Counted from the stretch's first letter, positions 29,458 to 38,685 are shown. The stretch: DNA of 45,085 bases from Nitrosomonas sp. (GCA_008015565.1 SSFV01000090.1:1-45085), one strand, 5' to 3'. Numbers and translations are program-made. The notes: generated by a model from the sequence alone, not told the origin.

Positions 29458-29847
29458 TTATAAATTAGGTTCCGGCTCATCTGCCGGAAAATCCAACTCC
29501 ACTTTTGCACCGTCCGGATCATGGCAGAACAACTGCCAGATTTCCAAGCCTTGCAGGCGGTGCAAGTCGTATCGAATGTTATGTTGTTTTAAAGTGTCGA
29601 TTACAGCTTGCAGATTGAATGCGCTAAAAGCCATATGATCAATTACACCCGCGGCATTTGCGGGCATTGGCCTGCCCGCCATAATGTGTAAAATCGCCTG
29701 GTTGCCAACGTAAAGCCATGCTCCAGGAAAAGCAAATGGCGGACGATAGCCCTCTTTGAGTCCAAGAATATCAATGTAAAAAGCTTTGCTTTTTTCCAGA
29801 TCGGAACTTAATACCGTGAAATGATTCATGCCAATAATGCAGGTCAT
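29458..29847 (-). CDS. VOC-family (glyoxalase/dioxygenase fold) protein
   Basis: I chose ATG 29847 (MTCIIGMNHFTVLSSDLEKSKAFYIDILGLKEGYRPPF), with AGGAG upstream, instead of the track start 11 codons earlier. The 129-residue protein has the two beta-alpha-beta-beta-beta halves of the vicinal-oxygen-chelate fold. Metal-ligand candidates are His9, His52 in AILHIMAG, His67 in IDHMAF and Glu120 in KVELDF. FCHDPDGAKVELDFP is the usual closing motif. It could be a glyoxalase-like lyase or a fosfomycin-type enzyme, and the substrate cannot be told. Confidence 0.88.
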   Translation of the reverse strand: MTCIIGMNHFTVLSSDLEKSKAFYIDILGLKEGYRPPFAFPGAWLYVGNQAILHIMAGRPMPANAAGVIDHMAFSAFNLQAVIDTLKQHNIRYDLHRLQGLEIWQLFCHDPDGAKVELDFPADEPEPNL

Positions 29848-30374
29848 TTTTATCTCCTGAAAGAATGTAATTCTTAGCATAAATTGAGATCCTAAATAAT
29901 TTATTAAGATCAGAAATCAATGCACTTACAACTTATCGTATTAGATTTATATCAATATGATGTCTAAAAAAACGGTGTGAAATTCATATGCCGGATCTGT
30001 TTCGTATTCAGTTTATCAAAGATACTTAACGTTCTAACTTTAATGGATTTTTCCTTTTTTTTTTTGAACCGGAAGAGATGTACTGCCTTGATACAACTTT
30101 CGCACAATATAACGTATTTTATTATCCCTATTTGGCATATTGTTATTCAAAAATTGATTTAAGATTCTTGCGTTTTGTTAAAGAAAATCCTTCCCTTTGT
30201 CGTAAGAAAACTCTTACAGTTTATAGGCTGATAAATTGTAGGAAATGAACTGAAGAGCAATAAAGTATTTTTAAAAGGTAACACTAATTGTCAGGTGTGC
30301 AGGCAGGATATGAAGTTTACCAATACGTACGGCATGTGGTGGGATTTAAATAGCATTTAAGAGGAGCGCAAAAT
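29848..30374. other. 527-base intergenic region upstream of the chemotaxis genes
   Basis: No gene is supported. The 61-codon track ORF at 29977 is hydrophobic, AT-rich and lacks a ribosome binding site. A T10 run lies near 30055, and a possible sigma-28 promoter is listed separately. The region must carry the promoter of the cheW-receptor genes. Confidence 0.4.
30207..30234 (+). promoter_or_regulatory. Possible sigma-28 (FliA) type promoter
   Basis: GCTGATAA at 30227 differs by one base from the sigma-28 -10 consensus GCCGATAA. AAAACTCT lies 12 bases upstream and is a weak -35 match. The position before a CheW-receptor gene pair fits flagellar-class control, but the match is short. Confidence 0.25.
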
Positions 30375-30887
30375 ATGATACAGGAGCAAGCAACCGATAA
30401 GGTTGTTTAGTCATCAAATTCCGTTATTAGCGAAATGGCGAATGAATTTCTGACTTTTCGTCTTGGAAATGAGGAATACGGAATAGAGATTTTGAAGGTA
30501 CAAGAAATTCGCGGTTATGACGCCATCACCCAAATTGCAAATGCACCTGACTTCATTAAAGGAGTTGTCAATTTGCGTGGAATTATCGTGCCCATTGTCG
30601 ATATGCGGATTAAATTCAGACTGGGTAATGCGAGTTATGACCAATTCACAGTTGTCATTATTCTAAATGTATCGGGCCGCGTGATGGGGGTCGTTGTGGA
30701 TGGCGTGTCGGATGTGATTACGTTGAGACAGGAACAAATGCGTCCCACACCTGGCTTGGGCTCGATCATTGATACGGAATATATTATGGGACTCGGGACT
30801 ATTGATGAGCGCATGTTGATATTGATCGATATCGAAAAGCTGATGGGTAGCAGAGATATGGGCTTGGTTGATCAGAGTATCAATTAA
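30375..30887 (+). CDS. cheW: CheW-type chemotaxis coupling protein with an amber codon in the N-terminal extension
   Basis: CheW links chemoreceptors to the CheA kinase. The domain starts at [25 protein letters not shown] and continues with [19 protein letters not shown] and [11 protein letters not shown], all family hallmarks. An ATG at 30375 with GAGGAG upstream opens the same frame as [11 protein letters not shown], then TAG (30408-30410), then [19 protein letters not shown] to TAG is the simplest origin. The core could still be translated from the ATG at 30435 (150 aa), although that start has no clear ribosome binding site. The receptor gene follows 43 bases downstream. No cheA is present in the window. 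Confidence 0.88.
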
Positions 30888-30930
30888 CTAACGGTTTGTT
30901 TTCTGGTAATAAGGCATAGAGGAGAGTGTA

Positions 30931-32655
30931 ATGTTTACGAATACGTCTATAAAGTTTCGCTTGATGTTTGTAATGAGCATCATGGTGGTTTTATTGGTGG
31001 GTGTCGGTGCGCTAGGTTTATACGGTTTTAATCATGCTAATCAGAGTGTTAAAACAGTTTATGCGGATCGATTGGTTCCTTCCGTTCAGCTGGGATCGAT
31101 TTTGGACGTGTGGTATCAGGTTCGCGAAAAAGCCAAAAATGCGGTTGAATCGCGAAATAACGCCACAGCTAAGGCTTTGGGAGAAGAAGCGAATAAGTTA
31201 GTGCGGCAAAATGAAGGGGTTTGGGAGAAATATCTGGAAACCTATTTAACGCCTGAAGAAGCCATACTTACTAAGACTAAAGGTGAGCAGCATGTCCAAT
31301 ATGTAAGCTCGATGAACCGGACAATTCAATTGGCAATGGCCGGGGAATTTGAGGCAGCAGCTAGAAACCTGGAATCTGATACCGTGCCGAAATTTAATGC
31401 CTTACGGGATACGGTATTTGCTTTGTTAGATTTGCAAGGAAATGTCGGAGAAAAGGAATTTGCAAATTCACAAAGCAGTTTTAGCGCGATTTTCTTATTT
31501 TCATTGGTAGCTATGGGGCTAAGTGTTGGTGTAGCGATTATTCTTGGTTTCTTACTTCTTAAGTCTATTGTTGCACCATTGGATGAAGCGATCGACATTG
31601 CTCATAAAGTAGCGTCCGGCGACCTAACATCGAATATCGTGGTCGGTTCTACCAAATCATCTACGGGTCGCCTGCTTCAAGCGTTAAAAGAAATGAATGA
31701 CAGTTTGATTGACTTGGTTGGCAAAGTGCGTTCAAGCACAGACCAAATTACAACCGCATCGGGCGAAATTGCATCGGGAAATTCTGATTTGAGCCAGCGA
31801 ACCGAAGAACAAGCTTCGAGTTTGGAAGAAACAGCATCTTCGATGGAAGAGTTGACGTCGACTGTGAAGCAGAATGCTGATAATGCACGTCAAGCCAATC
31901 AGTTAGCTGCCGGTGCCTCGGAAGTTGCCGTAAAAGGCGGCGCAGTAGTGGGGCAAGTGGTGCATACCATGAAATCGATCAACGAAAGCTCGCACAAGAT
32001 TGTCGATATTATCAGTGTCATTGACGGTATTGCTTTTCAAACCAATATTCTGGCACTGAATGCAGCGGTTGAAGCAGCGCGTGCAGGCGAACAAGGCCGC
32101 GGATTTGCGGTGGTGGCTACGGAAGTACGCACCTTAGCGCAACGATCTGCCGCTGCAGCAAAAGAAATTAAAGATTTGATTAATGACTCGGTCGCTAAAG
32201 TTGACGAAGGTACGCGATTGGTGGATGAAGCCGGTGTAACCATGGATGAGATCGTCAGTTCGGTTAAACGTGTTACTGACATCATGAGTGAGATCTCTGC
32301 TGCATCACAGGAACAAAGTTCTGGGATAGAGCAAGTCAATCAAGCCGTAACGCAAATGGATGAGGTAACGCAACAAAATGCTGCATTGGTGGAAGAAGCA
32401 GCAGCTGCGGCAGAATCCATGCAAGAGCAAGCACAAGTCTTGACGCAGGCAGTCAGTATTTTTAGATTGTCAGGCGGTTATACAACATCGACACCGGTTA
32501 AAAGAAGCAATCGCCCGGTAATTGCTAAACTCCCTAACCGTGGCCCTGCAACAAAAAAAGCTGTAGTAAAGACTGAATCCGATTCAACATCGATACCTGC
32601 CCAACCACGTAAAGTTGCCGCTGGCGGTGGTGGCGATGAATGGGAAGAGTTTTAG
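30931..32655 (+). CDS. Methyl-accepting chemotaxis protein
   Basis: This 574-residue receptor has TM1 (about 11-31), a four-helix-bundle-like periplasmic ligand domain (about 32-187), TM2 (about 188-210), a HAMP linker, and a long cytoplasmic coiled coil. The signalling tip reads [51 protein letters not shown], with methylation-type Glu/Gln helices on both sides. The protein ends in GDEWEEF. This is a pentapeptide of the xWxxF type that tethers CheR and CheB in major receptors, joined by a flexible Pro/Ser/Thr tail. GAGGAG precedes the ATG. It is transcribed with cheW. The ligand is unknown. Confidence 0.96.
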   Translation: MFTNTSIKFRLMFVMSIMVVLLVGVGALGLYGFNHANQSVKTVYADRLVPSVQLGSILDVWYQVREKAKNAVESRNNATAKALGEEANKLVRQNEGVWEKYLETYLTPEEAILTKTKGEQHVQYVSSMNRTIQLAMAGEFEAAARNLESDTVPKFNALRDTVFALLDLQGNVGEKEFANSQSSFSAIFLFSLVAMGLSVGVAIILGFLLLKSIVAPLDEAIDIAHKVASGDLTSNIVVGSTKSSTGRLLQALKEMNDSLIDLVGKVRSSTDQITTASGEIASGNSDLSQRTEEQASSLEETASSMEELTSTVKQNADNARQANQLAAGASEVAVKGGAVVGQVVHTMKSINESSHKIVDIISVIDGIAFQTNILALNAAVEAARAGEQGRGFAVVATEVRTLAQRSAAAAKEIKDLINDSVAKVDEGTRLVDEAGVTMDEIVSSVKRVTDIMSEISAASQEQSSGIEQVNQAVTQMDEVTQQNAALVEEAAAAAESMQEQAQVLTQAVSIFRLSGGYTTSTPVKRSNRPVIAKLPNRGPATKKAVVKTESDSTSIPAQPRKVAAGGGGDEWEEF

Positions 32656-32702
32656 CCCTTAATAAAACCAGTACAAATAAATCGGTAATAAATTTGGACA
32701 TA

Positions 32703-32743
32703 ATGAATACTCCCCCGGATATGCGGGGAGTATTCATTTTTTT
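32703..32743 (+). terminator. Strong intrinsic terminator after the receptor gene
   Basis: ATGAATACTCCCC pairs perfectly with GGGGAGTATTCAT over 13 bp around a short loop and is followed by T7. It ends the cheW-receptor transcript before the tandem-receiver gene. Confidence 0.93.
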
Positions 32744-32918
32744 GGCTACGTTTGCTTAAGTCATACTGAAATTATGAGTGGCAACGGATAGTTTCAGCAG
32801 TATTGATTAGGGATTTTGTTGCAAATTTAAATAATATTCCTTTCTCATTTTAAACACGAAAATGTCAGTTGCTTAGGAAATCCTCCGTGGATGGAAAAAT
32901 ACGCGGGAGTCTCGTCAA

Positions 32919-33716
32919 ATGGTACAGCAATTCAATAAATTACGAGTATTAATTGTAGATGATTCTATTTCTATTCGCTCTGTTTTACGCACATTCCTGG
33001 ACAAGGTGGGTTTTGATGTTGTAGGTGAATTAGGAAACGGACGAGTTTTACTGCCAGCCATAGTTAAGCTCAAGCCTCAAATTATTTGCCTTGATTATAA
33101 TTTGCCTGATAAAGACGGGCTTTCTTTACTTAAGGAAGTTCACTCCACATACCCTCAGATAGCTGTAGTCATGATTACCGGTACCAACGATGCAGGGTTA
33201 GAATCTGTTGCCGCCGAAGCCGGAACTGCTGGTTTTATTCAGAAACCATTTTCTCTGGAACAAATTGAGGCGGTATTTCACAGAGTTGCTCATGCACAGC
33301 GATTGTTGGCTGTCGCGGCACGTAAACATAATCCTTTCGAAAATAAACCTTATCGAGCCAGCGCGGTTATTGCTGACGATAGTCAGACATTACGGCGGCT
33401 TCTAGCCGCGATACTTATCCACAGCGGTATTGAAATTGTTGGTGAAGCATGTGATGGCAAGCACGCGATCGAGCTGGTATCAGAAAAAAGACCCGATATC
33501 GTTTGTCTTGATTATGAAATGCCGGTGATGGGCGGTTTTGAAGCACTCAAAATTATTCATAACCAGTATCCCGAAATAAAGGCGATTATGGTTACTGCCA
33601 TTGCCAATCGAGAAACATTCGAACGTGTAACAAGTCTGGGAATTAGGGGATATATTATTAAACCATATCATCCAGACAAAGTAACTCAAACCATTTTACA
33701 CATACTTGCAAATTGA
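32919..33716 (+). CDS. Tandem receiver (REC-REC) response regulator
   Basis: Two CheY-like receiver domains fill the 265 residues, with no output domain. The first (about 8-125) has LIVDDS, phospho-Asp in CLDYNLPDKDG and the switch motif MITG...IQKPF. The second (about 145-262) has VIADDS, CLDYEMPVMGG and MVTA...IIKPY. Both carry the acidic pocket, Asp, Thr and Lys needed for phosphorylation. Such proteins may bind a motor or partner, or act as a phosphate sink. A separate transcript is likely because a terminator lies upstream. A role together with the neighbouring receptor is inference. Confidence 0.9.
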   Translation: MVQQFNKLRVLIVDDSISIRSVLRTFLDKVGFDVVGELGNGRVLLPAIVKLKPQIICLDYNLPDKDGLSLLKEVHSTYPQIAVVMITGTNDAGLESVAAEAGTAGFIQKPFSLEQIEAVFHRVAHAQRLLAVAARKHNPFENKPYRASAVIADDSQTLRRLLAAILIHSGIEIVGEACDGKHAIELVSEKRPDIVCLDYEMPVMGGFEALKIIHNQYPEIKAIMVTAIANRETFERVTSLGIRGYIIKPYHPDKVTQTILHILAN

Positions 33717-33799
33717 ATGCCTTATAGCGGCAATTTACTAGCACAAGATTTCTGAAGCGCTGTTGCCAAATATTGAGATGATTCGGGGAACTGGTGTGC

Positions 33800-34327
33800 T
33801 TAAGAAGGGTTGTTGAAACGGTGAAGTACCGGATAGATGTGTTCATGCCAAATTTTGCGTTTATCGTTAATAGATAAGCGAGCGTTTGCTGGGCTGGTGG
33901 AGGGCAGACGCAAAAATTGTATGGCATTAAGATTGCAGATAGGCAGTACGTGGCGTGTAAAGTAACGCTCTGCTGTGCCGCCGTTGAAAAATACATGACT
34001 AATGTTTTTATGGCTGGAGAACAGTGACGCGAAATCATTGATAATATAATTGCCGGAACTAATCTGAGTATCCAAACTGCCGGTACGTTCGCACGATTTG
34101 AATACATCCCAGAGCGCGAGATGCGAAGAATGTAAAGCGGTTATTTTCTCCTGGTAAGAGGCATCGGTTTGAATAAGTAGTAATGGCGCTATGATTGGCC
34201 AGAATGCATTGCGTTGATGCGCATAATATTGATTGGCTGCAAGTGATGCCTCACCAGGCATGCTGCCGAGAATCAGGATTTTTGCGTGATCGCCGGCAAT
34301 AGGAGCAAAACTATGGATGATCGCCAT
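33800..34327 (-). CDS. DNA-deoxyinosine (hypoxanthine-DNA) glycosylase, UDG family 6 type
   Basis: The enzyme removes hypoxanthine, the deamination product of adenine, from DNA. I chose ATG 34327 (MAIIHSFAPIAG) over the TTG three codons earlier. The 175-residue protein shows the family patterns ILILGSMPGEASLAANQYYAHQRNAFW (active-site and nucleotide-flipping region) and FLRLPSTSPANA (motif 2). It is the last gene of the tight minus-strand run, 21 bases after the phosphoglycerate-mutase-like gene. Confidence 0.88.
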   Translation of the reverse strand: MAIIHSFAPIAGDHAKILILGSMPGEASLAANQYYAHQRNAFWPIIAPLLLIQTDASYQEKITALHSSHLALWDVFKSCERTGSLDTQISSGNYIINDFASLFSSHKNISHVFFNGGTAERYFTRHVLPICNLNAIQFLRLPSTSPANARLSINDKRKIWHEHIYPVLHRFNNPS

Positions 34328-34348
34328 ACTATCCAAACAAGAATAAAA

Positions 34349-35086
34349 TCAACTTATCTTATCAACATAATAATTCCGGATCACAGTACTGTGTTGATCT
34401 AGTTCGTAGACCACAGGCCGGCCGGTAGCCAGTCTGCATTTCATTGCTTGCCTAGGAGTAAGGTTATTTAATAGCATCATCAGTACACGTAAGGTATTGC
34501 GATGAGAAACAATCAAAATACGCTTCCCTTTCCGGATTTCCGGCTGAATCGCTTCTTCCCAATAAGGCTTAACGCGCATCAGTGTTTGCTGAATACTTTC
34601 TCCCGCTGGCAATTCATTTTTATCGATGCTGGCATAATTCAATTGATTTCCCGGAAAACGCGGGTCGGCGGGATCGAGGTATGGCGGCGTAGCGTCAAAT
34701 TTGATTTGACACCCTAAAATAGGCCAGATGCCGAATCTTTTGATGGCTGGCCAACGTTCCATTCCCTCCAGTGCACCGTAATGGCGTTCATTTAACCGCC
34801 AATGTGTAATGATAGGAACATCCAAGCGCATGGCAGACAATACAAGGTGTGCAGTGGTAGCCGCCCGTTGTAACGAAGAAGAAAAACATAGATCGAACGT
34901 GATACCGGCTTGTTTTAGCAAATAGGCAGCTTGCTTGGCTTCTTCCTCACCTTTTGGACTTAATGGTACGTCGCTCCAGCCGGTAAATTTTTTGTCGCGA
35001 TTCCAAATACTTTGTCCGTGGCGCAGCAAAACGAGCTTCGTGATTTGCAGTTGCGGATGCGCCGAGGCTGGAATGGCTCTTAGCAT
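34349..35086 (-). CDS. 2,3-BPG-dependent phosphoglycerate mutase-like (GpmA-like) histidine phosphatase
   Basis: The 245-residue protein belongs to the histidine-phosphatase superfamily, with LVLLRHGQSIWNRDKKFTGWSDVPLSPKGEEEA holding the phospho-His and second half ILIVSHRNTLRVL holding the other His (HGN is changed to HRN). I chose ATG 35086, which shares its A with the stop of the desaturase gene (TGATG), over the track start 25 codons earlier. GpmA has a WRRSYD segment that helps bind 2,3-bisphosphoglycerate. Here the same place reads ILGCQIKFD. It could thus be a phosphatase of another substrate rather than a glycolytic mutase. The tight operon with lipid-type genes supports that doubt. 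Confidence 0.85.
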   Translation of the reverse strand: MLRAIPASAHPQLQITKLVLLRHGQSIWNRDKKFTGWSDVPLSPKGEEEAKQAAYLLKQAGITFDLCFSSSLQRAATTAHLVLSAMRLDVPIITHWRLNERHYGALEGMERWPAIKRFGIWPILGCQIKFDATPPYLDPADPRFPGNQLNYASIDKNELPAGESIQQTLMRVKPYWEEAIQPEIRKGKRILIVSHRNTLRVLMMLLNNLTPRQAMKCRLATGRPVVYELDQHSTVIRNYYVDKIS

Positions 35087-36159
35087 CAACGATTGCCAGG
35101 CTGCTGCGGATTCCTGGATGCTTGCGAGGATTCCTGCCAGATTTGTTTCAAGGCAGGCCACAAGCCGCTTCGCAACGTTTTGATATACTGAGAATTGTCG
35201 ATCAAGCCTTTTACCAGGCGGCGCTGCGCTCTACCTAGATTGTGATACGGCATGCTCATGAAAAGATGATGTGTTGCATGATAGCGTAATCCAACCGGCG
35301 CCCATAACGGCGTAATCAAGAAATTGCCGGGTATATTGATAGAATCGAGATATTGCTCAGCCAATGTCATTTTATGATTGCCGGGATTGCGATAGGCATG
35401 GGCTGCCAATGTGCGTAATGAATTGAGTGTAAAAACGGTTACTGCGGTCAAGTACCACAATACCAGCAACGAATAGGGAAATACATCGACTGCCACTAAC
35501 CCAATAACGCTCATACCGAACAAGCATGCGGCCATTTCTTGCTGGCGCCAATTCAGATCGTTGCGAATGGCATCCTCGGCACGCCGGTAAGCCGGATCGA
35601 TTGTCAGTGATGAAGCGCGTTCCCACACTAGCTTGCGCAGTGGCGGAATCAAGTACGACAACGGTGTCAACAGAACGAATCGCACTACGAGAAAGATGGG
35701 TATCAGCCATGACAACAACACGTAAACGATTATTTCAGCGGGTCTACGCGTTGCAAATGGAAGATATTCGCCGTCGGCGCTGGTGCCATATACATCCGGT
35801 TTGTGGTGGTCGTTGTGTACGCCATCATAGGTAAACGACGGAATCATAAATGGAATCCCGCAGATGATATTCCATACCAAACGAAAGTTTTTGAACGTGC
35901 CTTTCTTTAAGTGCGCCAGTTCGTGTACGAAAATCGCCGAGCGGTACAATGCCAGCACTGCAACGATAAATCCACCCAATTGCCATAGCGAGAACAATGG
36001 AGAAAATAGTGCTGTAAAAAAAGCTGCCCAACCCAATGTAATATGAAAAGTAAAATCTATCCAATAAATCCACGGATTGGGGGTCATCAAGTCGCGTACC
36101 AAATGATGCGCTTCGCGTAACGGAAATTCTTTGACGTAAATCTCTTTTTGTTCAATCAT
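35086..36159 (-). CDS. Membrane fatty acid desaturase
   Basis: A di-iron integral membrane desaturase/hydroxylase of 357 residues. The three His boxes are HELAH (near residue 79), HNDHH (near 115) and HATHH (near 300), with hydrophobic pairs near residues 36-70 and 150-175 and further helices at 205-240. It acts on acyl chains in the membrane and needs an electron donor that is not encoded here. It starts 11 bases after the HIT gene and overlaps the phosphoglycerate-mutase-like gene by one base, so it is part of a co-translated run. The chain position it acts on cannot be told. Confidence 0.9.
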   Translation of the reverse strand: MIEQKEIYVKEFPLREAHHLVRDLMTPNPWIYWIDFTFHITLGWAAFFTALFSPLFSLWQLGGFIVAVLALYRSAIFVHELAHLKKGTFKNFRLVWNIICGIPFMIPSFTYDGVHNDHHKPDVYGTSADGEYLPFATRRPAEIIVYVLLSWLIPIFLVVRFVLLTPLSYLIPPLRKLVWERASSLTIDPAYRRAEDAIRNDLNWRQQEMAACLFGMSVIGLVAVDVFPYSLLVLWYLTAVTVFTLNSLRTLAAHAYRNPGNHKMTLAEQYLDSINIPGNFLITPLWAPVGLRYHATHHLFMSMPYHNLGRAQRRLVKGLIDNSQYIKTLRSGLWPALKQIWQESSQASRNPQQPGNR

Positions 36160-36170
36160 ACGGCGTCTCG

Positions 36171-36638
36171 CTAAGCTTTGGATTTAGGCCAACAAGATTG
36201 GATATGTTTCATAATCAACAGATTAACGGCAACATCGGTTTTGTTGACTTGCCCTAAATTCGGCATTGCCGGCCAGCCAGTATCGGTAAATTCTTGATTT
36301 GCAAACTGTGTGGGCTGGGCATATCGCGGAATTACGTGAAAATGCACATCCGGATCGACCATCATCAGCATCAAGTAATTGATTTTGTCATAGTGAAACG
36401 CCTGCGCCAACGCCACTTCGATATGCTGGGTGACTTCATGCAATTCTGTAAAACTTGCCGGACTCAATCCGGAAAAAGCTTGTGCAGGCTCATGAGCGGC
36501 CAAAACCAGTGCACCGAGGGTCGCCTGAGCCGGACGTAATAACACGGACCAGTAGCGGTAGCGCCGGATGATGGTTTGCGGTGCGCCGAATTTGCGCATC
36601 GTGGCATTGAAATCTGCGGGTGTCGAATGCATGGTCAT
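36171..36638 (-). CDS. HIT-family nucleotide-binding protein
   Basis: HIT proteins hydrolyse or transfer nucleotide phosphates through a His triad. In this 155-residue protein the triad is DVHFHVIPRY (HxHxh with Pro), preceded by LGALVLAAHEPAQAFSGLSPASFTELHEV, the family's strand-helix region. The start at 36638 lies six bases after the nucleotidyltransferase stop. The context, beside a nucleotidyltransferase, suggests turnover of its nucleotide-linked product, but this is inference. Confidence 0.85.
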   Translation of the reverse strand: MTMHSTPADFNATMRKFGAPQTIIRRYRYWSVLLRPAQATLGALVLAAHEPAQAFSGLSPASFTELHEVTQHIEVALAQAFHYDKINYLMLMMVDPDVHFHVIPRYAQPTQFANQEFTDTGWPAMPNLGQVNKTDVAVNLLIMKHIQSCWPKSKA

Positions 36639-36644
36639 AGCCGG

Positions 36645-37406
36645 TTATTCGCTAAAAATAATTCCGGCGCGCGCCAAATCTTCAATGAAATCAATTTCGC
36701 ACCACCGCAATCCTTTAATCGAGCAGGATTTAACCAAATGTTGTTTTGCCAGATTATCGACAATTGATAAATACCACGATTTCAATTCAGCCGGATGACG
36801 AAGCGCCAATTCCACCGCGTGCCGGAAAAGGTATGCGCCTTGTGAGCGAAAGTATATCAAACCGATCGATTCGGCATCGACTTGGTGTGGCGGTATAATT
36901 TTGCTGACTTGCTTTACCCAGCCCTCGGTATCCAGTTGCACTTTCATATCATCCGCATCGTAATTGTCTTTAAAGTCCACACTGAGTGTAATGGGTGCAA
37001 ATTCCGAATTCAAGACTTTACTTAGGAGAGCAGACTCGACCACGGTATCACCGTTCAACAGTAGAAAATCGTCATCCATTTCCGCACGGGCTATCCAACA
37101 ACTGGCCAAATTGTCGGCGACCTCATAAAAAGGATTGAACAAGGTCTTGATAGTGGGATAACCGGCATATCGCTGTAGCAGCAGGGATTCAATCAAACCG
37201 ACCTGGAACCCGCTAATAATAGTAATATTTTCCACACCAACCGCCAATAACGCGTCGATTTGCCATGTTAATACCGGCTTTCCTGAAACCGGCAATAGGC
37301 ACTTCGGTGTGCTTTCGGTCAGCGGCAGTAGCCGACGCCCTTGCCCGGCGCTGAGTATGATGGCTTTAACAGGTTTTGTATTGTTTGTATTATTCGGCAT
37401 ATCCAT
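36645..37406 (-). CDS. Sugar/choline-phosphate nucleotidyltransferase (LicC-like)
   Basis: The 253-residue protein has the nucleotidyltransferase signature AIILSAGQGRRLLPLTESTPKCLLPVSGKPVLTWQIDAL, with the Gly-Arg loop and Lys that bind the NTP. The metal-binding Asp is in FLLLNGDTVVE, and the second metal ligand is in CEIDFIEDLARAG. The set of motifs (NPFYEVADNLASCWIARAEMDDDFLLLNGD) matches the phosphocholine cytidylyltransferase family as I remember it. It would form a CDP- or other NDP-linked alcohol or sugar in the cytoplasm. It is translated just before the HIT protein and 16 bases after the cysteine desulfurase gene. Confidence 0.85.
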   Translation of the reverse strand: MDMPNNTNNTKPVKAIILSAGQGRRLLPLTESTPKCLLPVSGKPVLTWQIDALLAVGVENITIISGFQVGLIESLLLQRYAGYPTIKTLFNPFYEVADNLASCWIARAEMDDDFLLLNGDTVVESALLSKVLNSEFAPITLSVDFKDNYDADDMKVQLDTEGWVKQVSKIIPPHQVDAESIGLIYFRSQGAYLFRHAVELALRHPAELKSWYLSIVDNLAKQHLVKSCSIKGLRWCEIDFIEDLARAGIIFSE

Positions 37407-37422
37407 TGATTTTGGGAAGTTT

Positions 37423-38580
37423 TTAAAGGCAAAGGCTGCTCGTGCGTTTTAATTCTGTAACGATATGCTGTGTGGTGCCGAGAAAATTTTCGATTTCTCC
37501 CATCGTGTTACTGCTTCCTAAACTAACGCGCACCGCGCAGCGCGCGAGCATCGGATCCACTTGCATGGCTGCCAGCACATGACTTTGTCCGGGATTTACA
37601 CTGGAGCAGGCAGCGCCGGCAGCTACAGCAAAACCGGCTTTGTCAAGCTTTACTACCAAAGTATCGCCTTCGATATCCGGCAGTGCAAAATAACAGGTAT
37701 TGGGTATGCGAGCAGCTTGTTTGCCAAAAATGACAGCACCCATGCCAAGCAAACCAGCTTCCAAACGATCACGCAAGCGTGAGACTTGCTGCGCTGATTC
37801 TGCCAAGCGCAGAGCAGCGAGTTCGCAAGCGACACCAAAACCTACGATAGCGGGTACATTTTCGGTTCCTGAACGCAAACCATTTTCGTGGCCACCTCCA
37901 TAAATCAACGGCTTCAATAATAAGCGTTTGTCTACAATCAACGCTGCTGCGCCTTTAGGGCCATAAATCTTATGTGCGGATAACGTCATGGCATGCACTT
38001 TGAGTGTCTGAAAATTCACCGCGATTTTTCCTAAACCTTGAATCGCATCGGTATGCACGTACGCACCGTGAGCGCGCGCCATTTCAGCAATTTTCGCAAC
38101 ATCTTGTATGACACCGGTTTCATTATTGGCTAGCATGACGGAAATCAATCCCGGTTTGTGCGCATGCATGGCTGCGCTGGCAGCGGCCAAATCAACTTGA
38201 CCATGCGCGTCAGTCGCTAATTGATGCAATACCCAGGCATCGCAATTACGGCGCGATAGCGCTTGCGCTGGTTTTAAAATGCAAGGATGTTCAATGGCGC
38301 TGATGAACAGATTGCCCGGTTTCAAACTATCCGCGGCCCCGCGAATAAATAAATTGTTGGCTTCCGATCCGCCGCTGGTAAAAATCACTTGCACCGGTTG
38401 CACGCCGACCGCTTCAGCAACTTGTTTGCGCGCTTGATCAATCGCACGTCGCGCATTGATGCCATAGGTGTGACGGCTGGATGCATTGCCAAATTGCTGC
38501 TGGAAATAGGGTAGCATGGCTTCGATTACTGCGTGATCGGCGGGAGTGGTGGCATTGTGGTCGAAGTAAGCGATTTCCAT
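37423..38580 (-). CDS. Cysteine desulfurase (NifS/IscS-type class V aminotransferase)
   Basis: A PLP enzyme of 385 residues that takes sulfur from cysteine for Fe-S clusters or thio-cofactors. I chose ATG 38580 (MEIAYFDHNATTPAD), the family's normal start, over the track start 13 codons upstream. The internal aldimine Lys204 lies in TLSAHKIYGPKG next to His203, GGSEANNLFIRG binds PLP, and the catalytic Cys325 lies in AAGAACSSVNPGQSHVL. No iscU, iscA or iscR lies beside it, so it is a second, stand-alone enzyme rather than part of an isc operon. It heads the six-gene run. Confidence 0.93.
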   Translation of the reverse strand: MEIAYFDHNATTPADHAVIEAMLPYFQQQFGNASSRHTYGINARRAIDQARKQVAEAVGVQPVQVIFTSGGSEANNLFIRGAADSLKPGNLFISAIEHPCILKPAQALSRRNCDAWVLHQLATDAHGQVDLAAASAAMHAHKPGLISVMLANNETGVIQDVAKIAEMARAHGAYVHTDAIQGLGKIAVNFQTLKVHAMTLSAHKIYGPKGAAALIVDKRLLLKPLIYGGGHENGLRSGTENVPAIVGFGVACELAALRLAESAQQVSRLRDRLEAGLLGMGAVIFGKQAARIPNTCYFALPDIEGDTLVVKLDKAGFAVAAGAACSSVNPGQSHVLAAMQVDPMLARCAVRVSLGSSNTMGEIENFLGTTQHIVTELKRTSSLCL

Positions 38581-38685
38581 GATTTCTTTGTGTATTGATT
38601 TGCAATTAAGATCGGTCAAAAGCGATTATAGGGGAATATGACGCATAATGGATCCGGCTAATCAGTTAAACATGCATGCATGACA

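Noticed and set aside
29977-30162. 61-codon ORF upstream of cheW
   Set aside because: It is low complexity with a T10 run, and has no ribosome binding site or recognisable domain.
34349-35086. Firm gpmA assignment
   Set aside because: The bisphosphoglycerate-binding segment is replaced, so only 'GpmA-like' is justified.
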